64,000 bases of DNA, taken from NCBI GenBank assembly GCA_964496435.1, contig CAZBZP010000006.1, forward strand, positions 1 to 64,000, written 5' to 3'. Shown here piece by piece: positions 25,809-34,903 of this stretch. The translations under genes and the position numbers were made by a program. The notes beneath the pieces are model-generated. The model worked only from the letters and a program-made list of their open reading frames with translations, did no database searches and had not been told where the DNA came from. The DNA comes from Berkiella sp964496435 (GTDB lineage: Bacteria > Pseudomonadota > Gammaproteobacteria > Berkiellales > Berkiellaceae). The stretch's first letter is position 1, and every line of letters begins with the position of its first letter.

Positions 25809-27794
25809 ATGAGCACGATAGAAAACGTAGGTTCTCTTCTTGCTGACAACAAGCCTATTCAAGATGGGCAAAATGGCGCGTCTCCTATAAAAAACACCCT
25901 ACCCGTTGTTGCAGTTGATCAATTTGGCAACTTACAGTTTGTTTTTGAAAACCTAATTGATGACGTTTATTTTCCTTTAGTAAATATCATCTTTCCCTAT
26001 AGTACTATCACAGATCCCTTCAATAATGCTTTGTTTGAATATTTGAGTGAAGATATAGAAGCCTTTAAACAAAAGTTGGCTACTTTCGCTTCATTTGAAC
26101 ATGATAAAGAACCCAATTTTGCAAACGCATCCTATGAAGAATTATTAAATACACCAGTAGATGAAGGGCAAGAAGAAGGTAATACCATAACCCAACAAAA
26201 TACCCAAAATGTTGTCAGCTCTGAGGAACGCGACCTTGCAACCACAAGCTCATCATCATTTAGTCCGATATCTGCTTCACCATGGACTACGCATTTACTT
26301 GAACCTTTGACACAAATTCAAAGTAATGGCACTTCCGTTTCGCCATTGTCATCACCGTTTGCTTCGTTTTATATCAACAACACAAGCAATGGCTCATTAC
26401 ATGTTCCTTCATCTGAAACCGTCTTAAAGGACCCGCCTGAAATAATCATTGGTATACCTATTATAATTGGCAATCTTAATACCCTAGTGACTGCACCCTT
26501 TACCTTGCTTGGTATCATGGCTATAGGAGATTTACCATCAGAAAGAGCTCCCATAAAGCTATTTCATGGACAAATTGTTTTTGCTAACGAAAGAGGTGAA
26601 TTTAATTATCAGCCTTCTGATGCGACACCGCATGCTGAAACATTTAAATATTACTATGCTGATGCTCAACACAATATACACAGCGCTACTGCTTACATTT
26701 CAGCAGTTCAAAACGAAAATTTTTACGCGCCTGTAAGCTATAATGAGGATGACCAGGCTATATCCTTTAGCTTTTCTGGCAACCTATTGTTTGGCGATGT
26801 TGCAGCACCTTTCTCAACTTTATCCGTTTCCTTTGTGTTTAATCCTTCTTTGGGCCAAGCAGGGCTTTATATGCCTGAATTACCGATTCCAACAGGGGGT
26901 TCCATCACCTTTGAAAGCAATATTGAAGCAGGTGCTGCAACGACGATCACAGTGCATGCCGATGGTAACTTTCAACTAACCAGTACGGTGCTTGATCCTA
27001 ATAATCCTGAGGGTTTTGGCACACCCTTTGATATAAATTATATTGTAGATAATGGTCATGGCCAAAATGTTGTGGTCAGCGCTACGATTACCCCCAACTT
27101 GACACCCGTGGTTTTAGATCTTGCTGATGTGGGCTTTAATCTTATCTCACCGCTTGAATCGACCCTTAGTTTAGGGCAACTAACCGCAAGTAATATTGCC
27201 TCAACAGTTGGTTGGGTTGGAGAAGGTAATGGTGTACTAATGTATGATCCCATAGGCGCTGGGCATTTAAATAATCTAAACCAGATCTCATTTATTTCTT
27301 ACCTACCTGGTGCGCAAACAGACTTGCAAGGTCTGCGTGCTTTTGATAGTAATCATAATAATATGCTCGACGCTCAAGATGCTGAATTTGTAAAATTCGG
27401 GGTATTACTTAACAATGGCCATTTTGAAAGCTTAAAAGAGCTTGGCATTAGCTCGATTTCCCTCATCAGCCAATCGACCAATCTAAAAGAAAATGGTAAT
27501 ACCATTTCTGGCATTTCAAGCTATCAAACGGTAAATGGTCAAACACACTTAGTAGGCGACGTGAGTTTTGCTATTGCCCCTAAATCAAGTGCCCCAACAA
27601 CCTTAAGCTTAAATGATGTGATTCAGGATAATCAATCTGTGATACCTCAGGCAAACACAACTGGCTCACCAAGCACTCCCCCCCCTATTACAGCCACAGA
27701 AACGCCTGTTAGCGCCCCAAGTAGTATCATTGCTGTTACAACGACAACCGAGCATCTCACGCCACAGGTCACAGAACCCTCACATTTAGTCTGA
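25809..27794 (+). CDS. Large VCBS/RTX-like repeat protein
   Basis: Not recognised as a named family. 661 residues, acidic, poor in Cys, without N-terminal signal peptide. Residues about 240-300 (HGQIVFANERGEFNYQPSDA) and 360-430 look like beta-sandwich repeats of VCBS/cadherin-like adhesins. Residues about 505-555 (FDSNHNNMLDAQDAEFVKF, then SLKELGISSISL) match the EF-hand-like segment found in RTX exoproteins. The last 70 residues are Thr/Pro/Ser rich. Classical GGxGxDxxx repeats are absent. A type I secreted or surface protein is likely but no transporter is adjacent. Confidence 0.55.
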   Translation: MSTIENVGSLLADNKPIQDGQNGASPIKNTLPVVAVDQFGNLQFVFENLIDDVYFPLVNIIFPYSTITDPFNNALFEYLSEDIEAFKQKLATFASFEHDKEPNFANASYEELLNTPVDEGQEEGNTITQQNTQNVVSSEERDLATTSSSSFSPISASPWTTHLLEPLTQIQSNGTSVSPLSSPFASFYINNTSNGSLHVPSSETVLKDPPEIIIGIPIIIGNLNTLVTAPFTLLGIMAIGDLPSERAPIKLFHGQIVFANERGEFNYQPSDATPHAETFKYYYADAQHNIHSATAYISAVQNENFYAPVSYNEDDQAISFSFSGNLLFGDVAAPFSTLSVSFVFNPSLGQAGLYMPELPIPTGGSITFESNIEAGAATTITVHADGNFQLTSTVLDPNNPEGFGTPFDINYIVDNGHGQNVVVSATITPNLTPVVLDLADVGFNLISPLESTLSLGQLTASNIASTVGWVGEGNGVLMYDPIGAGHLNNLNQISFISYLPGAQTDLQGLRAFDSNHNNMLDAQDAEFVKFGVLLNNGHFESLKELGISSISLISQSTNLKENGNTISGISSYQTVNGQTHLVGDVSFAIAPKSSAPTTLSLNDVIQDNQSVIPQANTTGSPSTPPPITATETPVSAPSSIIAVTTTTEHLTPQVTEPSHLV

Positions 27795-27871
27795 AATCCC
27801 CTCTTTTCGTATAGACACTTAGCATAAAAAATCATATTCTAATGAGCCTTATCTATCATTTTTTATAAATC

Positions 27872-28750
27872 ATGAGCACCTTACTATATCTTTCCATTAT
27901 CTTGCTTTGGGGCCTTACCTGGTTTGCGATTAAAAACCAAGTGGGTATAGTGCCTATTGAGATATCGCTCATTTATCGTTTTGGCATTGCCGCCTTTATT
28001 TTATTCATTATGATGTTGCTAAAAGGGGACAGATTCCGCTTTAGCCTAAAACAGCATGGCATGATGGCCTTATTAGGTGCCTTATTTTTCTCAATTAATT
28101 TTTTCTTCTTTTATAACGCTGCGCATTATTTACCTTCTGGCTTGATGTCTATTATTCTCCCTGTCAGCGTCATTATGATCATGATTAATAATGTTGTTTT
28201 TTTTAGAAAACCCGTAAAGTTATCGATGTTAGCAGGAGCGCTGGTCGGCTTATTTGGCTTAAGTTGCATTTTTTGGCCAGAACTTGAATCTTTCAGCTTC
28301 ACCGATAGTACCTTTGTTGGGCTTGTCTTAGCGTTGATGGGTGCCTATTGCTTTGCCTGGGCCAGCCAAGTTTCTGCCATTTGCTCAAAAATGAGCATTC
28401 CACTGATTTCCAGCACCTTTTATGGCATGGTATATGGATTAGTCCTGCTCAATGTGTTCTGTCTCTTTAGGCATATTTCCTTTGCCTTTGACAGCTCTTT
28501 ATCTTATGTAATTTCGCTTTTATATCTGGCTATACCCGGTTCAGTCATTGGGTTCTTAACTTATCTTGGCTTAGTGAAACGTGTTGGCCCTGAAAAGGCG
28601 ATTTATGCAACCCTATTCTTTCCTATTGTTGCCTTAATCGTGTCCACTTTCTTTGAATCTTTTACCTGGGCCTATACGGACTTTATTGGTGTGTTTTTAG
28701 TCATTGCCGGCAATGTCTTGGTCTTAGCACGGCCGGCAAAAAATCATTAA
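27872..28750 (+). CDS. EamA/DMT family transporter
   Basis: Inner-membrane drug/metabolite transporter with about ten hydrophobic helices in two EamA halves. STLLYLSIILLWGLTWFAIK is the standard first helix; the first half ends near residue 130 and the second starts with FVGLVLALMGAYCFAWASQV. Length is 292 residues. The substrate cannot be deduced. It follows the large repeat protein on the same strand after a 77-base gap and converges with a GNAT gene. Confidence 0.88.
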   Translation: MSTLLYLSIILLWGLTWFAIKNQVGIVPIEISLIYRFGIAAFILFIMMLLKGDRFRFSLKQHGMMALLGALFFSINFFFFYNAAHYLPSGLMSIILPVSVIMIMINNVVFFRKPVKLSMLAGALVGLFGLSCIFWPELESFSFTDSTFVGLVLALMGAYCFAWASQVSAICSKMSIPLISSTFYGMVYGLVLLNVFCLFRHISFAFDSSLSYVISLLYLAIPGSVIGFLTYLGLVKRVGPEKAIYATLFFPIVALIVSTFFESFTWAYTDFIGVFLVIAGNVLVLARPAKNH

Positions 28751-28769
28751 ATAGCCATGCCGTTTACAT

Positions 28770-29549
28770 TTATCCAAAAATATAGGGTACAAAATCTAAC
28801 ACCGGCTTAAACCCAATACTTTTGTCTAATTTTTGTCCTTGTGAAGAGGATTGCAAAATGGCAAATTTTGCACCTAAGTCTTGACTTACTTTTAAACGAA
28901 ACCATTTTAATGCCGTTGCCAATTTTTGGCCACGATAGTCTGGCAAAACGGCCATATTATAAAATCCGCTCACTCCATTTTCAATGAACAGGGAAGCTGT
29001 TGCCACCATCTGTGCATTTTGTTCTATATAATAGTGCTTAAAGCGTTTATCATTCAGGTAATGCTTCAACATATGCTCGCAGTATTGCCCTGATTCTTCG
29101 TCAATGCCAAAAACAATTTCTAAGGGCTTTATCCATGCACTCAATTCCTGCGCTGATTCGATTGTCTTGATCTCTATATTCTCAAGTGCGCTAGGTATGA
29201 CTATCTTTTGACTGAGATCAAAAATCATGCCTGAAAAGGCATTTTGTCGCTCAAAGCCTTCTTTGATTAATATCTCTTTTAGGTCTTGTGGCTGAGCAAA
29301 ATCAGTTACCCACCAACAGCATTTTCTGTTGTTTTCTTGATAATGCGATTTGATAGCTTGGATAACGTTTACACTGTTCTTTGAATCAATATCCGTAAGT
29401 AAAATTGCGTTAAACAATGGAAAGCTCGCCTTAGGCAATGCCAACCGGCACCCTAAATGATTTTTTGCCTCTAGTGTTAGCGAGAAGTAATCTAAAAAAT
29501 TATTATAAACGAAGCGTTTTTCTCGTTCTTGATGGCTTAGTTTCATCAT
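28770..29549 (-). CDS. GNAT-family N-acetyltransferase
   Basis: Acetyl-CoA-dependent acetyltransferase of unknown substrate. The C-terminal half carries the GNAT core: GVSGFYNMAVLPDYRGQKLATALKWF region, where the R/Q-G-x-G/K-x-A loop (YRGQKLATAL) binds acetyl-CoA, followed by AKFAILQSSSQGQKLDKSIGF. Residues 1-110 form a separate N-terminal region seen in two-domain GNATs. Length is 259 residues. A second ATG lies one codon downstream of the chosen start. Confidence 0.82.
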   Translation of the reverse strand: MMKLSHQEREKRFVYNNFLDYFSLTLEAKNHLGCRLALPKASFPLFNAILLTDIDSKNSVNVIQAIKSHYQENNRKCCWWVTDFAQPQDLKEILIKEGFERQNAFSGMIFDLSQKIVIPSALENIEIKTIESAQELSAWIKPLEIVFGIDEESGQYCEHMLKHYLNDKRFKHYYIEQNAQMVATASLFIENGVSGFYNMAVLPDYRGQKLATALKWFRLKVSQDLGAKFAILQSSSQGQKLDKSIGFKPVLDFVPYIFG

Positions 29550-29610
29550 GATCTCACTTAAAAGGCCATGATAGTTGTCTGTAATGAGAAGGTATGTCCG
29601 TAGAAAATAC

Positions 29611-30366
29611 TTACAAGGTATTTAATAGTTTAATTAATTCGCGTTTATAGCGTAGGTTATATCGTAAGCGAACACGGTTTAGATAGGTTTCAACTGTGCG
29701 AGGCGAAACAGCCATTGATTGCGCAATTTCCTTATAGGTTTTGCCCTTAGCCAAACCCTGGATACACATCAGTTCTTGCGCAGTTAAATGCCTCTGGCAG
29801 TTTGAAGCGTGACTCGAGTTTTTTGGGTATAGCATTTTATCGAGATTCGCATCCTGTCTATTCTTTGGCACAACTATACGACACTTGTCTATGTTAGAGA
29901 TTAACTGTTTATGATTGTCCTTAAATTCTTGGATGAAACACTTCATTTCAGACAAAGAATTAAAATAATTATCAATAGCCCGATGATGTTCGCTTGGTGC
30001 CCCAAAACCAATCATGTAGTAAAAGTCAGGATGCCGCTCAACAAAAGTCATACCATGAGCAATGTTAAATTGACGTGCCAAACTGACTGGCTCTTTGGGT
30101 AAATTGGGTTCCCATAAAAATATATAAGTGTCTTTATCTAAAGTGGTTGCATCAATATGAGAGTATACGGCGGGTTTATCAGTCCTATTAAGATACTCTA
30201 AGGCAAAACATGACCAATCAGGTTGATTTGTCACAAAAGAGTAACTGCCATCCTTAAATACTTTGAGATATTGAAAATAATTACAACCTAACTTAGCCAA
30301 TAAACCTTGGGTAAGATTTTTTAAGTCTGCGCTAAAGTTCAAAGACGGATGCTTAAAGCTATTCAT
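29611..30366 (-). CDS. LuxR-type transcriptional regulator
   Basis: DNA-binding regulator. The C-terminal helix-turn-helix is clear: LTAQELMCIQGLAKGKTYKE then IAQSMAVSPRTVETYLNRVR (about residues 188-228). Residues 1-165 form a sensor-like domain resembling PAS/autoinducer-binding folds (ARQFNIAHGMTFVERHPDFYY), but ligand residues cannot be assigned. No LuxI-type synthase is visible, so it would be a solo regulator. A perfect 19-base dyad at 30392-30410 overlaps its likely -10 and may be its own operator. Confidence 0.85.
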   Translation of the reverse strand: MNSFKHPSLNFSADLKNLTQGLLAKLGCNYFQYLKVFKDGSYSFVTNQPDWSCFALEYLNRTDKPAVYSHIDATTLDKDTYIFLWEPNLPKEPVSLARQFNIAHGMTFVERHPDFYYMIGFGAPSEHHRAIDNYFNSLSEMKCFIQEFKDNHKQLISNIDKCRIVVPKNRQDANLDKMLYPKNSSHASNCQRHLTAQELMCIQGLAKGKTYKEIAQSMAVSPRTVETYLNRVRLRYNLRYKRELIKLLNTL

Positions 30367-30391
30367 TATAAGTCATTTAAATTATTCTTAA

Positions 30392-30410
30392 GGCATTATA
30401 GTATAATGCC
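30392..30410. promoter_or_regulatory. Perfect 19-base dyad at the LuxR-type gene promoter
   Basis: GGCATTATA, one central G, then TATAATGCC: 9-base arms without mismatch, 26 bases upstream of the regulator start at 30366. On the minus strand it contains TATAAT (30395-30400), so a bound dimer would cover the -10. Operator role is inferred from position and symmetry. Confidence 0.5.
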
Positions 30411-30553
30411 AAAAGGATTTAAGCAAAGCTTATGTAAAACAGGTGCCCATCGTGAAGGACGGCAAATTGCATTTTTAGGTTGAGAATATGGTGGTAGTGG
30501 AGACAAAGGGATAGGGTGATTTACACTCTCCTTGCCACCTAACAGCTAGCATA

Positions 30554-30597
30554 AAACCCAAAGATCTGATTGGGATCATTAACCAGTCTTTGGGTTT
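30554..30597 (-). terminator. Stem-loop downstream of the small leader gene
   Basis: AAACCCAAAGA (30554-30564) pairs with TCTTTGGGTTT (30587-30597), extended by CTG/CAG inside. On the minus strand it lies 35 bases after the stop of the gene ending at 30632 and is followed by a short T/A tail, consistent with a rho-independent terminator separating that gene from the LuxR-type gene. Confidence 0.55.
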
Positions 30598-30631
30598 CGT
30601 GAAATTTTCAAGGAAATATCTAATTCACTTA

Positions 30632-30892
30632 TTAGATGATTTCTATTTGTACAGGTAAGGTTTCATCTAACCTGTCATCAAGTAAATCTAACTCCGCTTC
30701 AGTACAACCACCCATGATTTGATTAATCATTTCATCTCGACTTAGGTTTGCTGCAACAGCTGCACGAACTGACGGAATCAAAATAGCCAAGCAAGCATCT
30801 GTAACACCGTCTGTAGAAATAATTTGGGTTATTTTTAAATTGCCTGCGCCTGTGACATGCATTGCTTCATCTGTATTAATAGTTCTCATCAT
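30632..30892 (-). CDS. Small protein with double-glycine-type leader (putative peptide precursor)
   Basis: Unknown function. The 86-residue protein opens with RTINTDEAMHVTGAG, which fits the leader rule of bacteriocin and microcin precursors (acidic residue, then V-S/T-G-G/A before the cut). The remaining about 70 residues are hydrophobic then acidic and include two cysteines (DACLA and GGCTEAE). I chose the first ATG after GAGAGAA; an upstream GTG (30901) and the next ATG (30889) are alternatives. It has its own good promoter and a terminator. No peptidase-containing ABC exporter or immunity gene is seen in the window. It may instead be a non-secreted small protein. Confidence 0.6.
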   Translation of the reverse strand: MMRTINTDEAMHVTGAGNLKITQIISTDGVTDACLAILIPSVRAAVAANLSRDEMINQIMGGCTEAELDLLDDRLDETLPVQIEII

Positions 30893-30920
30893 TTCTCTCA
30901 CTTTTTAAAATAAAGTCAAG

Positions 30921-30949
30921 AGTATATTGATTTCATAAATTGTTGGCAA
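30921..30949 (-). promoter_or_regulatory. Sigma-70 promoter of the small leader gene
   Basis: Reading the minus strand: TTGCCA (30944-30949), 17-base spacer, TATACT (30921-30926), about 30 bases before the chosen ATG. Five of six bases match consensus in each hexamer or nearly so. The spacing is optimal. Confidence 0.65.
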
Positions 30950-30997
30950 TGTTTAAAAGTATCTTTTATTTTTCAATAACTGTCGTGATTTCTTTGT

Positions 30998-32143
30998 CTA
31001 TCTCAGTCTTAAATCATTATCATTTAAATCTAGTCTGCTGTTATCCGACTGGGGCATTTCAATTTGCGCTTGGGCTAAAGACTGTGTTTTAAGCTTCATT
31101 AAAATTCTCATATTATTGGCAGAATCCGCATGTTGTAAAGCATCATCTGCAGTTATTGTGCCTTGTTCATAGAGTTCAAATAATGCCTGATCCATGGTTT
31201 GCATGCCTAAACCATCTTTGCGCATGATATACTCTCTTACACCTTGAATTTCACCTTTTCGAATACACTCTCCAATAATAGGTGTATTAATCATAATTTC
31301 CATGGCAACCGCTCTGCCTTGGCCATCGGTTCTTCTTATTAAACGTTGGGCCATAATGGCGCGTAGATTTAAAGATAAATCAAGCCATAATTGATCGCGC
31401 ACTTCTTCAGGATAAAAGTGCGTTATACGCTCTAGTGCTTGTGTTGTATTGCTGGCATGAAGTGTGGCCAAACACAAATGTCCTGTCTCTGCAAAAGATA
31501 AAGCATGTCGCATGGTATCAACATCTCTTATTTCACCCACTAAAATCTCATCTGGCGCTTGTCTCATTGCATTTTTTAAGGCGATGCCAAAGGAAGCGGT
31601 ATCAATCCCTACTTCTCTTTGGGTAATAATCGATTTTCTATGCGTATGAAGGTATTCAATAGGATCTTCAATCGTTAAAATATGACCGCTTGATAGTCTA
31701 TTATGACAATCCAACATCGAAGCTATCGTTGTTGTTTTACCCATACCGGTAGCGCCCACAACGATAACCAAGCCCTTTTTTAACATAGATAAGGCTTTAA
31801 CAACAGCCGGCAAATTCAACTCATCAATGGTGGGAATTTTTGATTGAATATGGCGAACGACACAACCCTTATAATTTCGTTGCACAAACGCACTTACACG
31901 AAAACGTCCCATTTCCTTAATATCAATGGCAAAATTACATTCATTATTAGCAAGATATTCCTTTAATTGTGATTCTGTCATGAGGCCTTCAATCGCCTTA
32001 TTGACTTCTTCTTCACTACAATTTGCCTGCGTTAAAGCAACAATATCTCCATGCACACGTATGCAAGGTGGCATGCCGACCGTTAAGAATAAATCAGATG
32101 CTTCATTTTGAATCATCTTTTCAAAAAGGGGGCGCATTTCCAT
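30998..32143 (-). CDS. pilU: Type IV pilus retraction ATPase PilU
   Basis: Hexameric secretion-type ATPase acting with PilT in pilus retraction at the inner membrane. Walker A GATGMGKTTT (about residue 131), Asp box EDPIEYLHTH, Walker B DEILVGEIRD and His box TGHLCLATLHASNTTQ are all present. The start MRPLFEKMIQNEASDLFLTV and long C-terminal tail are PilU-like; 381 residues matches PilU rather than PilT. It lies 19 bases after pilT. Other pil genes are not in the window. Confidence 0.93.
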   Translation of the reverse strand: MEMRPLFEKMIQNEASDLFLTVGMPPCIRVHGDIVALTQANCSEEEVNKAIEGLMTESQLKEYLANNECNFAIDIKEMGRFRVSAFVQRNYKGCVVRHIQSKIPTIDELNLPAVVKALSMLKKGLVIVVGATGMGKTTTIASMLDCHNRLSSGHILTIEDPIEYLHTHRKSIITQREVGIDTASFGIALKNAMRQAPDEILVGEIRDVDTMRHALSFAETGHLCLATLHASNTTQALERITHFYPEEVRDQLWLDLSLNLRAIMAQRLIRRTDGQGRAVAMEIMINTPIIGECIRKGEIQGVREYIMRKDGLGMQTMDQALFELYEQGTITADDALQHADSANNMRILMKLKTQSLAQAQIEMPQSDNSRLDLNDNDLRLR

Positions 32144-32162
32144 TTTGTTAACTCATTTTTTA

Positions 32163-33200
32163 TTAAATAAACATATCTTTATTTACTGCCTTTTCTCTGG
32201 CATCAAGTCGCGTAATTTTGCCAGAGTCGACTAAGCCTTTTAAGCATTGATCTAAGGTTTGCATGCCAGCGGCTTGCCCTGTTTGGATACTGGAATACAT
32301 TTGAGCAACTTTATTTTCTCGAATAAGGTTACGAATAGCAGGATTACAAATCATGATTTCATGTGCTGCTAAACGTCCTCCCCCCACTTTCTTTAGCAAA
32401 GCCTGGGATATGACTGCGCGTAATGATTCAGACAGCATCGAACGAACCATTTCTTTTTCACCAGCAGGGAATACATCCACGATACGGTCGATAGTTTTGG
32501 CAGCAGAGGAAGTATGCAAGGTTGCAAAGACCAAGTGACCTGTTTCTGCCGCAGTGAGCGCTAAGCGGATAGTTTCTATGTCTCTCATTTCCCCCACGAG
32601 GATAACATCGGGATCTTCACGTAAGGCCGATCTCAACGCTTCATTAAAACCGTGAGTGTTAGTGTGAACTTCACGTTGATTCACCAGAGATTTTTTGCTT
32701 TGATGTAAAAATTCTATGGGATCTTCAATAGTTAAAATGTGTGAATAACGTTGATTATTCACATAATCTATCATTGAAGCCAATGTGGTACTTTTACCTG
32801 AGCCGGTTGGGCCTGTGACTAAAACAATGCCACGGGGATACTCTGAAATATCTGCAAATATTTTAGGTAAACCCAGCTCTTCAAATGTTAAGACTTTAGA
32901 AGGAATGGTTCTAAGTACAGCACCGGCACCACGGTTTTGGTTAAAAGCATTAACACGAAAGCGTGCTAAACCAGGCACCTCAAAAGCAAAGTCTGTTTCT
33001 AAGAATTCTTCATAGTCTCGACGATGTTTATCACTCATGATGTCATAAATCAGTGCATGAACCGATTTATGATCAAGTGCTGGCACATTGACCCGCCTGA
33101 TATCACCATCTACACGAATCATCGGTGGTAAACCCGCTGACAAATGTAAATCTGATGCATTATTTTGCACACTAAAGGTTAATAATTCTGTGATATCCAT
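32163..33200 (-). CDS. pilT: Type IV pilus retraction ATPase PilT
   Basis: Main retraction motor. MDITELLTFSVQNNASDLHLSAG is the family N-terminus (quoted in part: NNASDLHLSAGLPP). Walker A GPTGSGKSTTL is near residue 129, Walker B DVILVGEMRD near 199 and the AIRNLIRE motif near 288. Length is 345 residues, the family norm. A GGTGAAGG ribosome binding site is close to the ATG. It is divergent from yggS, the same pairing as in E. coli (yggR-yggS). Confidence 0.96.
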   Translation of the reverse strand: MDITELLTFSVQNNASDLHLSAGLPPMIRVDGDIRRVNVPALDHKSVHALIYDIMSDKHRRDYEEFLETDFAFEVPGLARFRVNAFNQNRGAGAVLRTIPSKVLTFEELGLPKIFADISEYPRGIVLVTGPTGSGKSTTLASMIDYVNNQRYSHILTIEDPIEFLHQSKKSLVNQREVHTNTHGFNEALRSALREDPDVILVGEMRDIETIRLALTAAETGHLVFATLHTSSAAKTIDRIVDVFPAGEKEMVRSMLSESLRAVISQALLKKVGGGRLAAHEIMICNPAIRNLIRENKVAQMYSSIQTGQAAGMQTLDQCLKGLVDSGKITRLDAREKAVNKDMFI

Positions 33201-33267
33201 CCTTCACCGCCCCATCACTTTGTGTAACAATCCTTCCATATAGCTATGAGAAGGTCTTGATTCAGTT

Positions 33268-33948
33268 ATGATTGATGTTGTTAGCAACTTACAGTCTGTT
33301 CTTCAACGTATTCGTGCCCATGAGGTCGCTTACCAAAGAGCGCCCCAGAGCGTTGCTTTACTTGCAGTCACGAAAACTCAGCCTGTTTCCTTAATTGAAG
33401 CCCTTTTTGATGCAGGGCAGCATGATTTTGGTGAAAACTACCTACAAGAAGCGCTTCCTAAAATATCGGCATTAGCACATAAACAGTTAATCTGGCATTT
33501 TATAGGGCCCATACAATCCAAAAAGGCAGCATTAATTGCTCAAAATTTCAGTTGGGTCCATACACTCAGCCGCCTTAAGGAAGCCAAGTTATTGGCAGCA
33601 CACCGTCCAGCATCCCTAGGCCCCTTAAATATCTGTATTCAAGTCAAGTTAGATGATAATCCTAATCGTGCAGGTGCAAGCCCCGAAGAAATACCTGCCT
33701 TGGTATCTGCCATTAAACAATTTGCTTCATTACGCCTAAGAGGGTTGATGACGTTGCCCCCTTATAGTGAAAACTTTGAAGAACAACGCAAATACTTTAA
33801 TCTGCTTAAGAATTTGTTGAATCATTTAAACGATGAGGCGCTTGATACCCTATCGATGGGCATGAGTGCTGATCTTGAAGCTGCGATAGCAGAAGGTGCA
33901 ACTATAGTGAGGCTGGGAACTGCATTATTTGGACAACGCTCAACATAA
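33268..33948 (+). CDS. yggS: YggS/PROSC family pyridoxal-phosphate homeostasis protein
   Basis: PLP-binding protein with an alanine-racemase-type barrel that manages PLP levels. The cofactor lysine lies in LLAVTKTQP (about residue 36), followed by DFGENYLQEALPK and WHFIGPIQSKK. The C-terminal LSMGMSADLEAAIAEGATIVRLGTALFG region is diagnostic (MSMGMS..M...I..G.T.VR.G...FG). Length is 226 residues. It opens the plus-strand yggS-proC-yggT-yggU-rdgB-hemW cluster. Confidence 0.95.
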   Translation: MIDVVSNLQSVLQRIRAHEVAYQRAPQSVALLAVTKTQPVSLIEALFDAGQHDFGENYLQEALPKISALAHKQLIWHFIGPIQSKKAALIAQNFSWVHTLSRLKEAKLLAAHRPASLGPLNICIQVKLDDNPNRAGASPEEIPALVSAIKQFASLRLRGLMTLPPYSENFEEQRKYFNLLKNLLNHLNDEALDTLSMGMSADLEAAIAEGATIVRLGTALFGQRST

Positions 33949-34005
33949 AAAATTGTAGGGAAACATTAGGTAACTGTGGAATTTGAATGCGCTTAAGGAA
34001 AATGA

Positions 34006-34839
34006 ATGATTAATTTTGGCAAAATTGGTTTCGTGGGTGGTGGCAACATGGGCAGCTGTTTAATTGGCGGCTTACTCAAAAAGAACATAACACCCGATAA
34101 CATTGTGGTGGCCGATCAAAGTCCACAAACATGCCAAGTTTTAGCACAAAAGTGGGGTATTAATACAACAACAGAGCCTAATGAGATAGTCTCTTTAGTT
34201 GATATCTTGGTGTTAGCAGTCAAACCTCAACAAATGAAAGCGCTACTTGAGCACATTGCCCCAAGTTATAACCCAGCAAAGACTTTGGTCATTTCAATCG
34301 CAGCGGGGATAACAACTTCGCAAATTAAACGCTGGTTACAACAAAATGACTGCCAAGTTGTACGTGCTATGCCCAATACACCAGCATTATTAGGCCAAGG
34401 CATCACCGGATTATATGCGAGCGAGCAAGTATCTCTTTTAGGAAAACAACAAGCTGATAATTTACTAAATACCGTTGGTGAAACAGTGTGGCTTAATGAA
34501 GAAAGCTTGATGGATGTGGTAACCGCCCTCTCTGGTTCTGGCCCCGCTTATTTCTTTTATATAATGGAAGCATTATTAAAAGGTGCAATATCACTGGGCT
34601 TAGCACCGGAAATTGCAAGTAAGCTCGCTTTACAAACGGCCCTTGGCAGTGCAGCCATGGCAATGCATGCTGCTCCTGATGAAGATGTTGCCTCATTACG
34701 CGCTAAAGTTAGCTCACCAGGCGGCACAACCGAGGCCGGGATAAAAGTGCTAAAAGATGGTAAACTAGAGGACTTAATATTAAAAACCCTGATTAATGCC
34801 ACCGAACGTGGCAAAGAACTAAGCCAGCAATTCGATTAA
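34006..34839 (+). CDS. proC: Pyrroline-5-carboxylate reductase
   Basis: Last step of proline synthesis. The Rossmann motif IGFVGGGNMGSCLIGGLL is at residues 6-23 and the signature ALSGSGPAYFFYIMEAL with later SPGGTTEAGIKVL is unmistakable. Length is 277 residues. TAAGGAAA precedes the ATG. Together with arginase and ornithine aminotransferase at the window start it could turn arginine-derived pyrroline-5-carboxylate into proline, although the genes are 32 kb apart. Confidence 0.96.
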   Translation: MINFGKIGFVGGGNMGSCLIGGLLKKNITPDNIVVADQSPQTCQVLAQKWGINTTTEPNEIVSLVDILVLAVKPQQMKALLEHIAPSYNPAKTLVISIAAGITTSQIKRWLQQNDCQVVRAMPNTPALLGQGITGLYASEQVSLLGKQQADNLLNTVGETVWLNEESLMDVVTALSGSGPAYFFYIMEALLKGAISLGLAPEIASKLALQTALGSAAMAMHAAPDEDVASLRAKVSSPGGTTEAGIKVLKDGKLEDLILKTLINATERGKELSQQFD

Positions 34840-34850
34840 TCCTGCAATCC

Positions 34851-34877
34851 GTCTACGCCTCAAAGGCTTCGCCGGAC
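34851..34877. repeat. Imperfect palindrome between proC and yggT
   Basis: GTCTACGCCTC and its partner GGCTTCGCCGGAC form a hairpin-like palindrome around CAAA. It is GC-rich relative to its surroundings. It resembles dispersed intergenic palindromes; other copies were not found in this window. Confidence 0.3.
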
Positions 34878-34903
34878 AGGTAAATTCAAAACGGGAAGAA
34901 ATT

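Noticed and set aside
27795..27871. Terminator between the surface-type protein and the EamA gene
   Set aside because: No stem of useful length before the T-rich stretch TTTTTTAT.
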